Positions 24,410 to 32,599 of a stretch of DNA of 64,000 nt are shown piece by piece. The stretch lies in assembly GCF_040549465.1 (NCBI RefSeq), contig NZ_JBEPTL010000014.1, forward strand, positions 26,940 through 90,939. Direction: 5' to 3'. Source of the DNA: Lacisediminihabitans sp040549465. Lineage in GTDB: Bacteria; Actinomycetota; Actinomycetes; Actinomycetales; Microbacteriaceae. The notes beneath the pieces were generated by a model, which saw only the letters and a list, made by a program, of their open reading frames with translations, was not told the origin of the DNA and did not search any database. The position numbers and the translations under genes were made by a program. Each line of letters starts with the position of its first letter. The first letter of the stretch is position 1.

Positions 24410-25773
24410 CGCCAGGACGTCGGTCCGGCTGAGCCCGCACGATAGCTGTCGAGCGGAGTGGCGTCCTTGCGCCACGCGCTGAGAATAGGGCCGACGATGC
24501 GCCAGCATTCCTCGACGGCATCCGCCCGCACGGACAGGGTCGCATCGTCAGAAAGCAGGCCGTGGAGTACCTCGCCGTAAGGTCCGAGTTCCCCTGCCGC
24601 GAAGTCGACATCGAGTTTCACACGATCGAGGCTGAAGGGGTCTCCTTCGCCGTTGATATTCAGGTCGAGTTCGATGGTGTCCGGATTCAAACCGATACGC
24701 AGCTGCGCAGGGCCCGTCCTGCCGGTGAATCCGTATGGCCGGTGCGGTACATCCTTGAGAGTGATGATGATCTCCTGGCGTCTGGTCGCGAGGGCCTTGC
24801 CTGAGCGCAGGTGGATCGGCACGCCAGCCCAGCGCCAGTTCTCGATGCCGACGGTGACCTCCGCGAGGGTTTCTGTACCGAGGGAAGGATCGACGCCCGG
24901 TTCTTTGTCATAGGCAGGCAGCTTGCGACCCTCGATAGTGCCGGCACTGTAGCGCGCCCGACGACCGGCCGTCGCCGCGTCGCCCTTCCACGGATGGGTA
25001 GCCCGAAGCACCTGCGCCATCGATCCACGGAGATCTTCTGCATCGAGGCTCGAGGGTGGTTCCATGGCCACGAGCGCCATCACCAGCAGGAGGTGGCTCT
25101 GGATCATGTCGACAAGCGCGCCGGCCTTGTCGTAGTAGCCGGCGCGACCTTCCAAGCCCAGAGTCTCGTCGAAAGTCACGTCGATGCGCGCGATGTGCTC
25201 CGCACTCCACACCTGTTCGAAGATACGGTTGGCAAAGCGCAGGCCGAGGAGATTAAGCACCGTCGACTTGCCGAGGAAGTGGTCCACCCGATGAATATGC
25301 TTCTCCGGCACCAGCTTGATCAACTGCCGGTTGAGCGCTTGCGCACTGCGCAGGTCGGTGCCGAACGGCTTCTCGAGCCCGAGAACCGTCCCGGTGGGCA
25401 GCTCGACCTTTTCCAGCGCGGAACAGGCGGCGATCGTGACCTTCGGCGGCAGCGCGAAGTAGAGGGCGGGCACGCCATGGACCGACTCCAGGATGCGCCG
25501 AAGATCATCCGGATTCGTCACATCGGCCTGCAGATACTCGCTGGTCGCCGCCACCGACTTGGGCAGTGCGCCGGTCGCGCCACCGGCCGCGAAGGACCCC
25601 GCCACACGCTTGTGCCACTGCGTGTCAGTCATCGGATCGAACCCCACACCGACCAGGTTCACCTCGTAGCCGCGCGAGCTGTCGAGGAGTTGCCCGAGCC
25701 CCGGGAGCAGTAGTCGTTGAGCGAGGTCTCCCCCGGCTCCGAGTATGACGAGAGTTCCGATGCGGTCAGACAT
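24406..25773 (-). CDS. zwf: Glucose-6-phosphate dehydrogenase paralogue
   Basis: 455 residues. The Rossmann motif GAGGDLAQRLLLPGL and active-site RVDHFLGKSTVLNLLGLRFAN identify the G6PDH family (NADP-linked first step of the pentose phosphate pathway). EKPFG and DKAGALVDMIQSHLLLVMAL are also conserved. Some signature positions differ from canonical Zwf (GAGGDLAQR for GASGDLAKR, LGKS for LGKE), so it may be a secondary copy. I choose ATG 25773 because TAACCT lies exactly 6 bases upstream; a GTG two codons earlier is the alternative. Divergent from the GH15 gene. Confidence 0.85.
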   Translation of the reverse strand: MSDRIGTLVILGAGGDLAQRLLLPGLGQLLDSSRGYEVNLVGVGFDPMTDTQWHKRVAGSFAAGGATGALPKSVAATSEYLQADVTNPDDLRRILESVHGVPALYFALPPKVTIAACSALEKVELPTGTVLGLEKPFGTDLRSAQALNRQLIKLVPEKHIHRVDHFLGKSTVLNLLGLRFANRIFEQVWSAEHIARIDVTFDETLGLEGRAGYYDKAGALVDMIQSHLLLVMALVAMEPPSSLDAEDLRGSMAQVLRATHPWKGDAATAGRRARYSAGTIEGRKLPAYDKEPGVDPSLGTETLAEVTVGIENWRWAGVPIHLRSGKALATRRQEIIITLKDVPHRPYGFTGRTGPAQLRIGLNPDTIELDLNINGEGDPFSLDRVKLDVDFAAGELGPYGEVLHGLLSDDATLSVRADAVEECWRIVGPILSAWRKDATPLDSYRAGSAGPTSWR

Positions 25774-25779
25774 GACCAC

Positions 25780-25785
25780 AGGTTA
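25780..25785 (-). promoter_or_regulatory. Leaderless-type -10 hexamer for zwf
   Basis: TAACCT on the minus strand, 6 bases before the zwf ATG, within the 31 bases between the two divergent start codons. Confidence 0.5.
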
Positions 25786-25804
25786 CCTCTGCAAGACTGA
25801 GGAA

Positions 25805-27583
25805 ATGGCTCTACTCATTGAGGACTATGCCCTGATCGGCGACTGTCATACCGGCGCGCTGGTGGGCAGGGACGGGAGCATCGACTGGCTCTGTCTCCCC
25901 CGGTTCGACTCAGCGTCCACCTTCGGCGCCCTGCTCGGCACCGAGGATCACGGCCGCTGGCTCCTGGCTCCGAGAGATTCGGTCGTCGAAACCACCCGCA
26001 GCTACCGGGAAGACACCTTCATCCTGGTGACCCGATGGGTCACGGCCACGGGCGAGGTAGAGGTCACCGACCTGATGCCTCACGGTGATCGACGTGCCGA
26101 CGTGATTCGGCGCATCAGGGGCATCAGCGGTTCCGTTCCCATGATGCAGGATGTGCGCATCCGCTTCGACTACTCCGGCGCGATTCCCTGGGTGAGGCAG
26201 GTCCGCGAGAAGAACGGACCAGCGCTGCTCGCTGTCGCAGGGCCTGACGCCGTCATCATCCGTGGTCCGCGGCTCACGCCGAACGACCATTCGCACACGT
26301 CCGATTTCGTCGTTCAGGAGGGTGAGACCGTCGATATGACCCTCACCTGGTTTCCTGCGCATCGGCAGCCGCCGGAGCCGATAAACGTTTCCCGACGCGT
26401 GGCGGCGACCGAGAAGTGGTGGAAAACCTGGGCGGCATCCTGCATTGCGTCCCCGGTGTATCACGACGAGGTACATCGTTCCATGCTCGTGCTGCGTGCC
26501 CTGACCCACGAAGACACCGGTGGTATCGTCGCTGCGGCGACCACGAGCCTTCCGGAGGAGTTCGGCGGCAACCGCAACTGGGACTACCGCTATGTCTGGC
26601 TGCGGGATGCCTCGCTCACGCTCAATGTTCTGCTGAACCATGGGTTCGCGGAGGAGGCAAACACCTGGCGTGGGTGGCTGTTACGTGCAGTCGCCGGAGA
26701 CCCCTCGGACGTGCAGATCATGTACGGCCTGTCAGGTGAACGCCGACTCACCGAGTGGGAGGTCGACAGCCTTCCCGGTTACCGCGGAGCCGCGCCGGTT
26801 CGGGTCGGCAACGACGCTTGGCGCCAGTACCAGGGCGACATCTTCGGCGAGGTGATGCTTGCCCTGCAAGCCGCACGGCGTCTCGGCGTCGAAGAGGGCG
26901 AATTCTCCTGGCCACTGCAGCGCGCGCTGATGAGTTTCGTCGAGGAGAACTGGCGACGCCCCGACAATGGCATCTGGGAGATCCGTGGCCCGCAGCGCCA
27001 CTTCACGCATTCGAGGGTGATGATCTGGGCAGCTTTTGACTGTGCGGTCAATGCGGTCACCGAGTTCGGTCTCGACGGACCTGTCGAGCGCTGGACGAAA
27101 CTCCGCGACGAAGTGCGTGAGGAGATCGAGTCCCGCGGCTTCGACACGGTGCGCAACACCTACACGCAGTACTACGGGAGCATCGGCGTCGACGCCTCGC
27201 TACTGCAGCTCTCGCAGGTGGGCTACATCCCCGCAGACGACCCACGGATGCTGGGCACCGTCGCCGCGATCGAGGAGGAGTTGCTGCGCAACGGCCTCGT
27301 CATGCGTTACCAGACCGAATCAGGCGTGGACGGCCTGCCGTCCGGGGAGCATCCGTTCCTCGCCTGTTCGTTCTGGCTCGTCGAGCAGTATGCGCGCAGT
27401 GGCCGCACTGCGGATGCCACGACGCTGATGGATCGCCTCGTCGGTTTTGCCAACGACGTCGGACTCCTCAGCGAGGAGTACGACGTCGACGCCGGGCGCC
27501 AGGCCGGAAACACTCCGCAGGCGCTCAGCCATCTCGCGCTCGTGCGGGCGGCCGACGCGATCGCGGGAGCGGGTACGCCCTAG
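25805..27583 (+). CDS. Glycoside hydrolase family 15 protein (glucoamylase/trehalase-like)
   Basis: 592 residues. The N-terminal beta-domain opens ALLIEDYALIGDCHTGALVG, then RDGSIDWLCLPRFDSASTFG. The (alpha/alpha)6 catalytic domain carries NRNWDYRYVWLRDASLTLNV with a general-acid region and LLSEEYDVDAGRQAGNTPQA with the base Glu. GH15 enzymes release glucose from alpha-glucans; in high-GC Gram-positives several are trehalases. No signal peptide, so cytoplasmic. ATG 25805 is chosen because the conserved N-terminus starts there; upstream in-frame starts would run into zwf. The neighbouring G6PDH could take up released glucose after phosphorylation. Confidence 0.88.
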   Translation: MALLIEDYALIGDCHTGALVGRDGSIDWLCLPRFDSASTFGALLGTEDHGRWLLAPRDSVVETTRSYREDTFILVTRWVTATGEVEVTDLMPHGDRRADVIRRIRGISGSVPMMQDVRIRFDYSGAIPWVRQVREKNGPALLAVAGPDAVIIRGPRLTPNDHSHTSDFVVQEGETVDMTLTWFPAHRQPPEPINVSRRVAATEKWWKTWAASCIASPVYHDEVHRSMLVLRALTHEDTGGIVAAATTSLPEEFGGNRNWDYRYVWLRDASLTLNVLLNHGFAEEANTWRGWLLRAVAGDPSDVQIMYGLSGERRLTEWEVDSLPGYRGAAPVRVGNDAWRQYQGDIFGEVMLALQAARRLGVEEGEFSWPLQRALMSFVEENWRRPDNGIWEIRGPQRHFTHSRVMIWAAFDCAVNAVTEFGLDGPVERWTKLRDEVREEIESRGFDTVRNTYTQYYGSIGVDASLLQLSQVGYIPADDPRMLGTVAAIEEELLRNGLVMRYQTESGVDGLPSGEHPFLACSFWLVEQYARSGRTADATTLMDRLVGFANDVGLLSEEYDVDAGRQAGNTPQALSHLALVRAADAIAGAGTP

Positions 27584-27586
27584 GTC

Positions 27587-28447
27587 TCAGACCGCAGCGC
27601 TCAGTTCGGCGAATTCATCGTCGCTGAGTGTCACGCCAGCGGCAGCGATGTTGTCGGCCAGATGGTCGAGGCTTGATGTTCCCGGGATGGGGAGCAGTAC
27701 AGGCGAACGCTTGAGCAGCCAGGCGATCGCCAGCTGGGATGGCGTGGCATCGTGCTTCCTCGCGAGCGCGTCGAGGGGTCCGCCGGCCTTTGCGAGCTTT
27801 CCCGTGGCGAGCGGGAACCAGGGGATGAAGGCGATATCGTTCGCCTCGGCGAAGTCGAGCAGCGGCTCGGCGTCCCGTCGCGCGACGTTGAACAGGTTCT
27901 GAACCGAGACGATCGTGGCAATCTTCTGGGCAGCCTTCAGATCGTCGACCGAGACCTCGGAAAGTCCGATGTGACGGATCTTGCCCGCCCCCTGCATGGC
28001 CACCAGTTCGCCGAGCTGATCTTCGAGAGTCACCTTCGGGTCGATGCGGTGCAGCTGAAGGAGGTCGATCCGCTCGAGGCCAAGATGGCGGAGGCTGAGT
28101 TCAACCTGCTGGCGAAGGTATTCCGGCCGACCGACGGGGGTCCAGAGGTTGGGACCCTGACGGGTGAATCCGACCTTCGTGGCGATCACTAGGTCGTCGG
28201 CATAGGGATGCAGTGCCTCCTTGACCAGGAGGTCCGCGACGTTCGGTCCGTAGGCATCCGCAGTATCGATGAGGGTGACGCCGAGCTCGACGGCTTTTCG
28301 GAGCACCGCGACCGCATTCTCCGGATCACGCGACGGCCCCCAGACGCCGGCACCGGGGAGTTGCATGACCCCGTATCCGAGGCGGTTGACCGTGAGGTCG
28401 CCGCCGATTGAGAAGGTTCCGGATGCTGATGTCCTAGTAGTCGTCAT
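27587..28447 (-). CDS. Aldo/keto reductase
   Basis: 286 residues. The AKR barrel shows the catalytic tetrad: Asp and Tyr in LIDTADAYGPN, Lys in DLVIATKVGF, and His in IDLLQLHRID. The NADPH-binding tail SPVLLPIPGTSSLDHLADNI follows. Substrate unknown, probably a small aldehyde or ketone. The frame extends to 28615, but ATG 28447 is preceded by TAGCGT at 7 bases and begins a standard AKR N-terminus (SIGGDLTVNRLGYGVMQLPG). It converges on the GH15 gene with 3 bases between stops. Confidence 0.9.
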   Translation of the reverse strand: MTTTRTSASGTFSIGGDLTVNRLGYGVMQLPGAGVWGPSRDPENAVAVLRKAVELGVTLIDTADAYGPNVADLLVKEALHPYADDLVIATKVGFTRQGPNLWTPVGRPEYLRQQVELSLRHLGLERIDLLQLHRIDPKVTLEDQLGELVAMQGAGKIRHIGLSEVSVDDLKAAQKIATIVSVQNLFNVARRDAEPLLDFAEANDIAFIPWFPLATGKLAKAGGPLDALARKHDATPSQLAIAWLLKRSPVLLPIPGTSSLDHLADNIAAAGVTLSDDEFAELSAAV

Positions 28448-28454
28448 AGCGCCA

Positions 28455-28460
28455 ACGCTA
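28455..28460 (-). promoter_or_regulatory. Leaderless-type -10 hexamer for the aldo/keto reductase
   Basis: TAGCGT on the minus strand, 7 bases before ATG 28447. Confidence 0.45.
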
Positions 28461-28603
28461 CGCCTCGCTGTTGGACATCGAAATTCATTGCCACGACCAC
28501 GTTCTGAGTGCATTTTGCTGCTGTAGTGACTGAATTGGCTACGCATTCGGCGCAGGACAGACAACATCTTCCGGCGCGCCCCCAAACTGGGGTGCCACAG
28601 TGC

Positions 28604-28632
28604 TTGCCCCACCAACGGGGGCCTGTTAGATT
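28604..28632 (+). promoter_or_regulatory. Candidate sigma-70 promoter of the small membrane protein gene
   Basis: TTGCCC (28604-28609) and TTAGAT/TAGATT (28626-28632) are spaced 16-17 bases. Two CCCC-N5-GGGG inverted repeats (about 28571-28583 and 28607-28620) lie over and before the -35. Confidence 0.35.
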
Positions 28633-28682
28633 CATCTCTGTCGACCTGCTTGTCCCCCTAATGACGGACAGGACGACATGCT

Positions 28683-28703
28683 GTTCATGTACCCGACATG
28701 AAC
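28683..28703 (+). promoter_or_regulatory. 8-bp inverted repeat in the 5' leader of the small membrane protein gene
   Basis: GTTCATGT and ACATGAAC flank a 5-base spacer, about 30 bases before the ATG at 28732. It could be an RNA hairpin controlling the ribosome-binding site or an operator. Confidence 0.4.
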
Positions 28704-28731
28704 CGTTCCTTACCCGAGAGGAACAGCCAGC

Positions 28732-29058
28732 ATGCTTGCTGTGCTCAACGCCGTACCCGCGGCACACACTGCGATAACCCTTCCCCTGGTGCTGACGGTC
28801 GCGCTCGCGACCGTCGCCTTGGTGGGTGTCGCCGTCTACGTTCGGCGTGCACGCCGCAACGGCAGACTCACTGGCGTCACCGCCACCGCAAGCGGCGTCT
28901 CCGCTGCCGGAATCCTAGCGAGCGCGCTTCTTGTCAGCGTCGCTCTCGGCAGCGCGGGCGCCGCTTCGGCGAGTACTCCCACACAGCACAGCGATACACC
29001 ATCCGTGCAGGCTCCTGTCTCCGATGACCTGAGCGGGTACCAGCTCACCACCGAATAA
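28732..29058 (+). CDS. Small two-helix membrane protein, unknown
   Basis: 108 residues. A first hydrophobic helix (about 15-37, ITLPLVLTVALATVALVGVA) is followed by a short basic loop (RRARRNGR). A second hydrophobic stretch (about 50-77, ASGVSAAGILASALLVSVAL) ends in a GSAGAASAS segment that could be a signal-peptidase site. The tail is polar and Thr/Ser-rich. No family recognised. GAGAGG stands about 10 bases before the ATG, and an inverted repeat lies in the leader, so it looks expressed and regulated. Confidence 0.6.
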   Translation: MLAVLNAVPAAHTAITLPLVLTVALATVALVGVAVYVRRARRNGRLTGVTATASGVSAAGILASALLVSVALGSAGAASASTPTQHSDTPSVQAPVSDDLSGYQLTTE

Positions 29059-29102
29059 AGCGCTCCCTGCATCAGTCTCCGTGCCTCAGTACTAGCGGGC
29101 GT

Positions 29103-29108
29103 TACTCT
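29103..29108 (+). promoter_or_regulatory. Leaderless-type -10 hexamer for the FUSC gene
   Basis: TACTCT six bases before ATG 29115. Confidence 0.5.
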
Positions 29109-29114
29109 GGGTGG

Positions 29115-30167
29115 ATGCGACTGATCGCTTCCCTGCGAGCATCGTCTCGTAGCTCACTACTCCAGGTTCTCAAGACCTCCGTCGCAGCCATCCTCGCGTG
29201 GTTGATCTGCGTCATCACCCTGAACCAGCCGCTGCCGATCTTCGCCGCGATCGCGGCACTCCTCGTCGTGCAGCCGAGCGTCAACCAGTCACTTGCCAAG
29301 GGTGTCGAGCGCAGCGTCGGCGTGATCTTCGGCGTCATGCTCGCCTATGCAGCCAGCCTGCTGTTCGGCCACTCCAGCTGGATCGTGCTCAGCATCATCG
29401 TCGTCTCACTCCTCCTCGCCTGGGCGCTTCGTCTGTCGCCGGGTTCCGCAAACCAGATCCCGATCAGTGCCATGCTCGTGCTGGCTATCGGGGTACAAAC
29501 ACCCGGCTATGCGGTCAATCGCATTATCGAGACCGTGATCGGTGCTGTCGTCGGGCTGCTGGTGAACCTCGCGATCGTGCCGCCGGTGCTGCTCACACCC
29601 GCGCACTCTGCAGTCGCGAAACTCGCATCAGGGGTGGCATCCACACTTCGGGCGCTTGCCAAATCGCTGAGAAGTCCACGCACCTCGGTGCAACTCGACA
29701 GCATGCTCGTCGACGCGCGGGCATTGAGACCGCAGCGCGACGCGGCCGCCGAGGCTCTGACCCTCGCCGAAGAGAGTCTCACGCTCAATCCGCGCGGCGG
29801 AAGGCATCGCACCATCCTTGAGCGCGACCGGGAGTTGCTGGCCTCGCTGTCCATCCTCGTGACGAGGGTGCTCGGTATGGCGAGGGCACTTCGCGATCGC
29901 TATGACCCCGACCTGCACGAGGATCCGGTCGTGGCATCCATCGCTCTCGAACTGGATCGTGCCGCCCACGACCTGATGTTGCTGGCTCGTGACCCGCGCC
30001 CCGCAGCCGCCCAGCGCGAAGATCCCGACCCCGTCACCGCCGAGTTGCCGGCCCTCACCGCGCCGCTGGTCATCACGAAACCCGACGCAGAACACTGGAT
30101 CCTAGTCGGCTCGTTGATGGAAGACCTGCGGCGGGTGCGCGAGGAGATCATCGGCGGCACCGACTGA
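29115..30167 (+). CDS. FUSC-family (aromatic acid exporter-like) membrane protein
   Basis: 350 residues. The N-terminal half has about five or six membrane helices. It contains LKTSVAAILAWLICVITLNQ and the family's conserved FAAIAALLVVQPSVNQSLAK and RSVGVIFGVMLAYAASLLFG. The C-terminal half is a cytoplasmic helical domain with likely coiled coil. FUSC relatives export aromatic carboxylic acids or modify envelope stress responses. Its TGA overlaps the next ATG by one base, so it is cotranscribed with the hydrolase. Confidence 0.82.
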   Translation: MRLIASLRASSRSSLLQVLKTSVAAILAWLICVITLNQPLPIFAAIAALLVVQPSVNQSLAKGVERSVGVIFGVMLAYAASLLFGHSSWIVLSIIVVSLLLAWALRLSPGSANQIPISAMLVLAIGVQTPGYAVNRIIETVIGAVVGLLVNLAIVPPVLLTPAHSAVAKLASGVASTLRALAKSLRSPRTSVQLDSMLVDARALRPQRDAAAEALTLAEESLTLNPRGGRHRTILERDRELLASLSILVTRVLGMARALRDRYDPDLHEDPVVASIALELDRAAHDLMLLARDPRPAAAQREDPDPVTAELPALTAPLVITKPDAEHWILVGSLMEDLRRVREEIIGGTD

Positions 30168-31126
30168 TGGCGCGCGCTGTGCCCGACGGCTACGGACCGC
30201 TCGAACTCGTCACGGATGCCGCGACTCTCGGCCTCGCCATCACCACCGTGTCCAGTTCTCTTGGCACCTGCGTCGCCCGCCACACCCCGCAGCGAAGTTC
30301 GGTGCGCGCCACCATCTTTCTGCACGGGGCCGCCGGATCGTGGACCACCTGGACTCCCCTGCTCCAGACCGCGACCGCACTCGGCATCGAACTCGGTGAC
30401 GCCGTAGTGCTTGATCTGCCTGGCTGGGGCGATGCCGTGCTCTCCGACGACCGGAGCGACCACACGGTGCTGGCCATCTGCACCCTGGTCAAGGAGGTGG
30501 CCGAGCAGCTCGGCTACACCGAATGGGACCTGGTCGGGCATTCGCTCGGCGGATTCGTGGCACTGCACATGGCATCCATCTGGCCGCAGTGTGTGCTCTC
30601 GGTCGGTATGGTCTCCGGCACCACGTTCTCGGTGATGCACAGCGTCGAGCATCCATTTCGTCGCTTCGGAGAACTGCCGGGGTTCACAATGCTGTGGCGG
30701 GTCATGCAGTTTCTTGCCATGCTCGGTTCGGCCGGCCCCGCGATCGTCCGCGGCATTCAGCGGGTCGGCCTCCTGAGGCCCGCGACCTTCCCGCTTTTCC
30801 GGCATTGGAGACGGGTGCCAAAGTCCCAGGCCGCCGCTCTCGCGCGGGAGATCAGGCCGCGCTCCTTCGCCGCCGCGGCAGAGGTCACCCGTGGCTACGA
30901 CGCCGACGGCATGTGGGCATCGATCGAATGCCCCGTGCGTGCGACCAAGGGCGACCGCGATGTCTTCGTCACCCAGGAGGACCTCGACCATCTCGGCCGC
31001 CTCCTGCCAGACAGCGTTCGCACCGTCGTCTCCGACTGCGGACATTTCGGCGCCGTCGAACGACCGGTGGAGACGCTCGTGGCGCTCGGGTACAGCCTTA
31101 CGCTGCGCCGAGATCCAGCCAGCTGA
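30167..31126 (+). CDS. Alpha/beta hydrolase
   Basis: 319 residues. The oxyanion-loop motif IFLHGAAGSWTTW, nucleophile elbow LVGHSLGGFVALHMAS (Ser), acid region TKGDRDVFVTQEDLD and terminal His in SDCGHFGAVERP complete a catalytic triad. Substrate unknown. Starts one base into the FUSC stop (TGATG). The last 29 bases overlap the oppositely oriented 31098-31580 gene. Confidence 0.88.
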   Translation: MARAVPDGYGPLELVTDAATLGLAITTVSSSLGTCVARHTPQRSSVRATIFLHGAAGSWTTWTPLLQTATALGIELGDAVVLDLPGWGDAVLSDDRSDHTVLAICTLVKEVAEQLGYTEWDLVGHSLGGFVALHMASIWPQCVLSVGMVSGTTFSVMHSVEHPFRRFGELPGFTMLWRVMQFLAMLGSAGPAIVRGIQRVGLLRPATFPLFRHWRRVPKSQAAALAREIRPRSFAAAAEVTRGYDADGMWASIECPVRATKGDRDVFVTQEDLDHLGRLLPDSVRTVVSDCGHFGAVERPVETLVALGYSLTLRRDPAS

Positions 31127-31580
31127 GGGTGGCGAACTCCTCGTGGCCGAGGCCTAGGGTGTCGGAGGCCGTGGCGACCGCGGAACGGACGTTCGCGGCA
31201 TCCGCCCCCTCTTTGATCACGACGTCGAGCCCGGCCGGGGTGCCGATCGACTTGGAGAAGCGGATCACCAGGATGGAGCCGTCCTCGCTCGCCCCGGCGA
31301 CATGCCAACGGCTCGCGAACAGCGCGAGTACTCCCCTGCCACGCCAGACGAACTCGTCGTGCTTCCAGCGATCGGTACCCAGGAGCTTCCTGTCGGCACC
31401 CGTCGTCGTCTTCCAGCCGACGGTGTCTTTCAGAACAAGGGGCGCGGAACTCTTCAACTCGTAGGTGAAGGTCGGAGCCAGCCGCCGGTCGCCCAGCCAC
31501 ATCGGAAAGTTCGTGGCCCCGATGCGCCACGTACCCGGCAACAATCGAGCAAGGTCGTCGGCGGTCAGTACGGTGGGCAT
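31098..31580 (-). CDS. Conserved-looking protein of unknown function
   Basis: 160 residues, soluble, with no recognised domain. It opens PTVLTADDLARLLPGTWRIG and has many Trp/Thr beta-type segments (FTYELKSSAPLVLKDTVGWK, FVWRGRGVLALFASRWHVAG), which suggests a small beta-barrel such as a lipocalin-like fold. That is a guess from composition. TAAGTT lies six bases before the ATG, so transcription is probably leaderless. It is divergent from the quinone oxidoreductase with only 41 bases between starts. Confidence 0.65.
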   Translation of the reverse strand: MPTVLTADDLARLLPGTWRIGATNFPMWLGDRRLAPTFTYELKSSAPLVLKDTVGWKTTTGADRKLLGTDRWKHDEFVWRGRGVLALFASRWHVAGASEDGSILVIRFSKSIGTPAGLDVVIKEGADAANVRSAVATASDTLGLGHEEFATLSWLDLGAA

Positions 31581-31586
31581 TCGATC

Positions 31587-31592
31587 AACTTA
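31587..31592 (-). promoter_or_regulatory. Leaderless-type -10 hexamer for the 31098-31580 gene
   Basis: TAAGTT on the minus strand, 6 bases before ATG 31580. Confidence 0.5.
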
Positions 31593-31609
31593 GCGGCCTC
31601 CGCTGGGCG

Positions 31610-31615
31610 TAGCGT
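31610..31615 (+). promoter_or_regulatory. Leaderless-type -10 hexamer for the quinone oxidoreductase
   Basis: TAGCGT six bases before GTG 31622. Confidence 0.5.
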
Positions 31616-31621
31616 TAGTGC

Positions 31622-32599
31622 GTGCACGCGATTACCGTTCCCCACTCGGGCGGACCAGAAACCCTCACCCTTTCCCAGCTCCCCGACCCGATTGCCGGTC
31701 ACGGCGAAGTGCTCATCGAGGTCGCCGCCGCCGGGGTGAACAGGGCGGACATCTCCCAGCGGGCAGGTGCCTATCCGCCGCCCGCGGGAGCATCTCCAGT
31801 GCCGGGGCTCGAGGTATCCGGCGTTATCCTCGAGCTCGGTGCCGGCGTCAGCGGATGGAGCGTGGGAGACCGCGTCTGCGCTCTGCTTCCCGGCGGAGGC
31901 TACGCATCGCGTGCCGTGGCCAGCGCCGGACACCTGCTGCCCGTGTCGGAATCCCTGGACCTTGTTGATGCCGCCGGCCTCCCGGAGGCGATCGCGACAG
32001 TCTGGTCAAACGTTGTGATGATCGCCGGCCTTCTGTCGGGAGAGACCTTCCTGGTGCACGGGGGTTCGAGCGGTATCGGAACCATGGCGATCCAGCTCGC
32101 CCGGGCCCTCGGCTGCGTCGTGGCCACCACGGCCGGGAGCAGACAGAAGCTGCAGGCCTGCGAAGAGCTGGGCGCCGGGATCCTCATCGACTATCGCGAA
32201 GAGGATTTCGTCGAGCGTCTTCTCGACGCCACGGACCGCCGCGGCGCCGACGTGATCCTCGACACCATCGGTGGCGACTACTTCGAGCGCAATCTGCGAT
32301 CGCTCGCGCCGCACGGTCGGCTCGCCATGATCGCCAACCAGAGCGGCACCCATGGCGTGGCGAACATCGGGCTCATCACCAGCAGGTGGTTGAGCGTCTA
32401 TGGTTCTGTGCTGCGCGCACGACCTGCACGCGAGAAGGACGAGATCATCGCGAGCGTGCTGGCCAACGTCTGGCCGCTGGTGGAGTCCGGGCAGATCGTC
32501 CCAGTCGTCCACGAGCGTTTCGCTTTCAGCGAGGCCGCCCGTGCACACGAGACGATGGAGGCATCCACTCATATCGGGAAGCTGCTGCTCATCCCTTAA
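31622..32599 (+). CDS. NAD(P)H-quinone oxidoreductase, PIG3-like zinc-free MDR protein
   Basis: 325 residues of the medium-chain dehydrogenase superfamily. VEVAAAGVNRADISQRAGAY-type N-terminus (AAAGVNRADISQRAGAYPPP), LVHGGSSGIGTMAIQLARAL for NADPH binding, and IDYREEDFVERLLDATDRRG. The zinc-binding Cys residues of alcohol dehydrogenases are absent, as in the QOR/PIG3 group. It reduces quinones or enones. Ends 11 bases inside the convergent sugar permease gene. Confidence 0.88.
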   Translation: MHAITVPHSGGPETLTLSQLPDPIAGHGEVLIEVAAAGVNRADISQRAGAYPPPAGASPVPGLEVSGVILELGAGVSGWSVGDRVCALLPGGGYASRAVASAGHLLPVSESLDLVDAAGLPEAIATVWSNVVMIAGLLSGETFLVHGGSSGIGTMAIQLARALGCVVATTAGSRQKLQACEELGAGILIDYREEDFVERLLDATDRRGADVILDTIGGDYFERNLRSLAPHGRLAMIANQSGTHGVANIGLITSRWLSVYGSVLRARPAREKDEIIASVLANVWPLVESGQIVPVVHERFAFSEAARAHETMEASTHIGKLLLIP

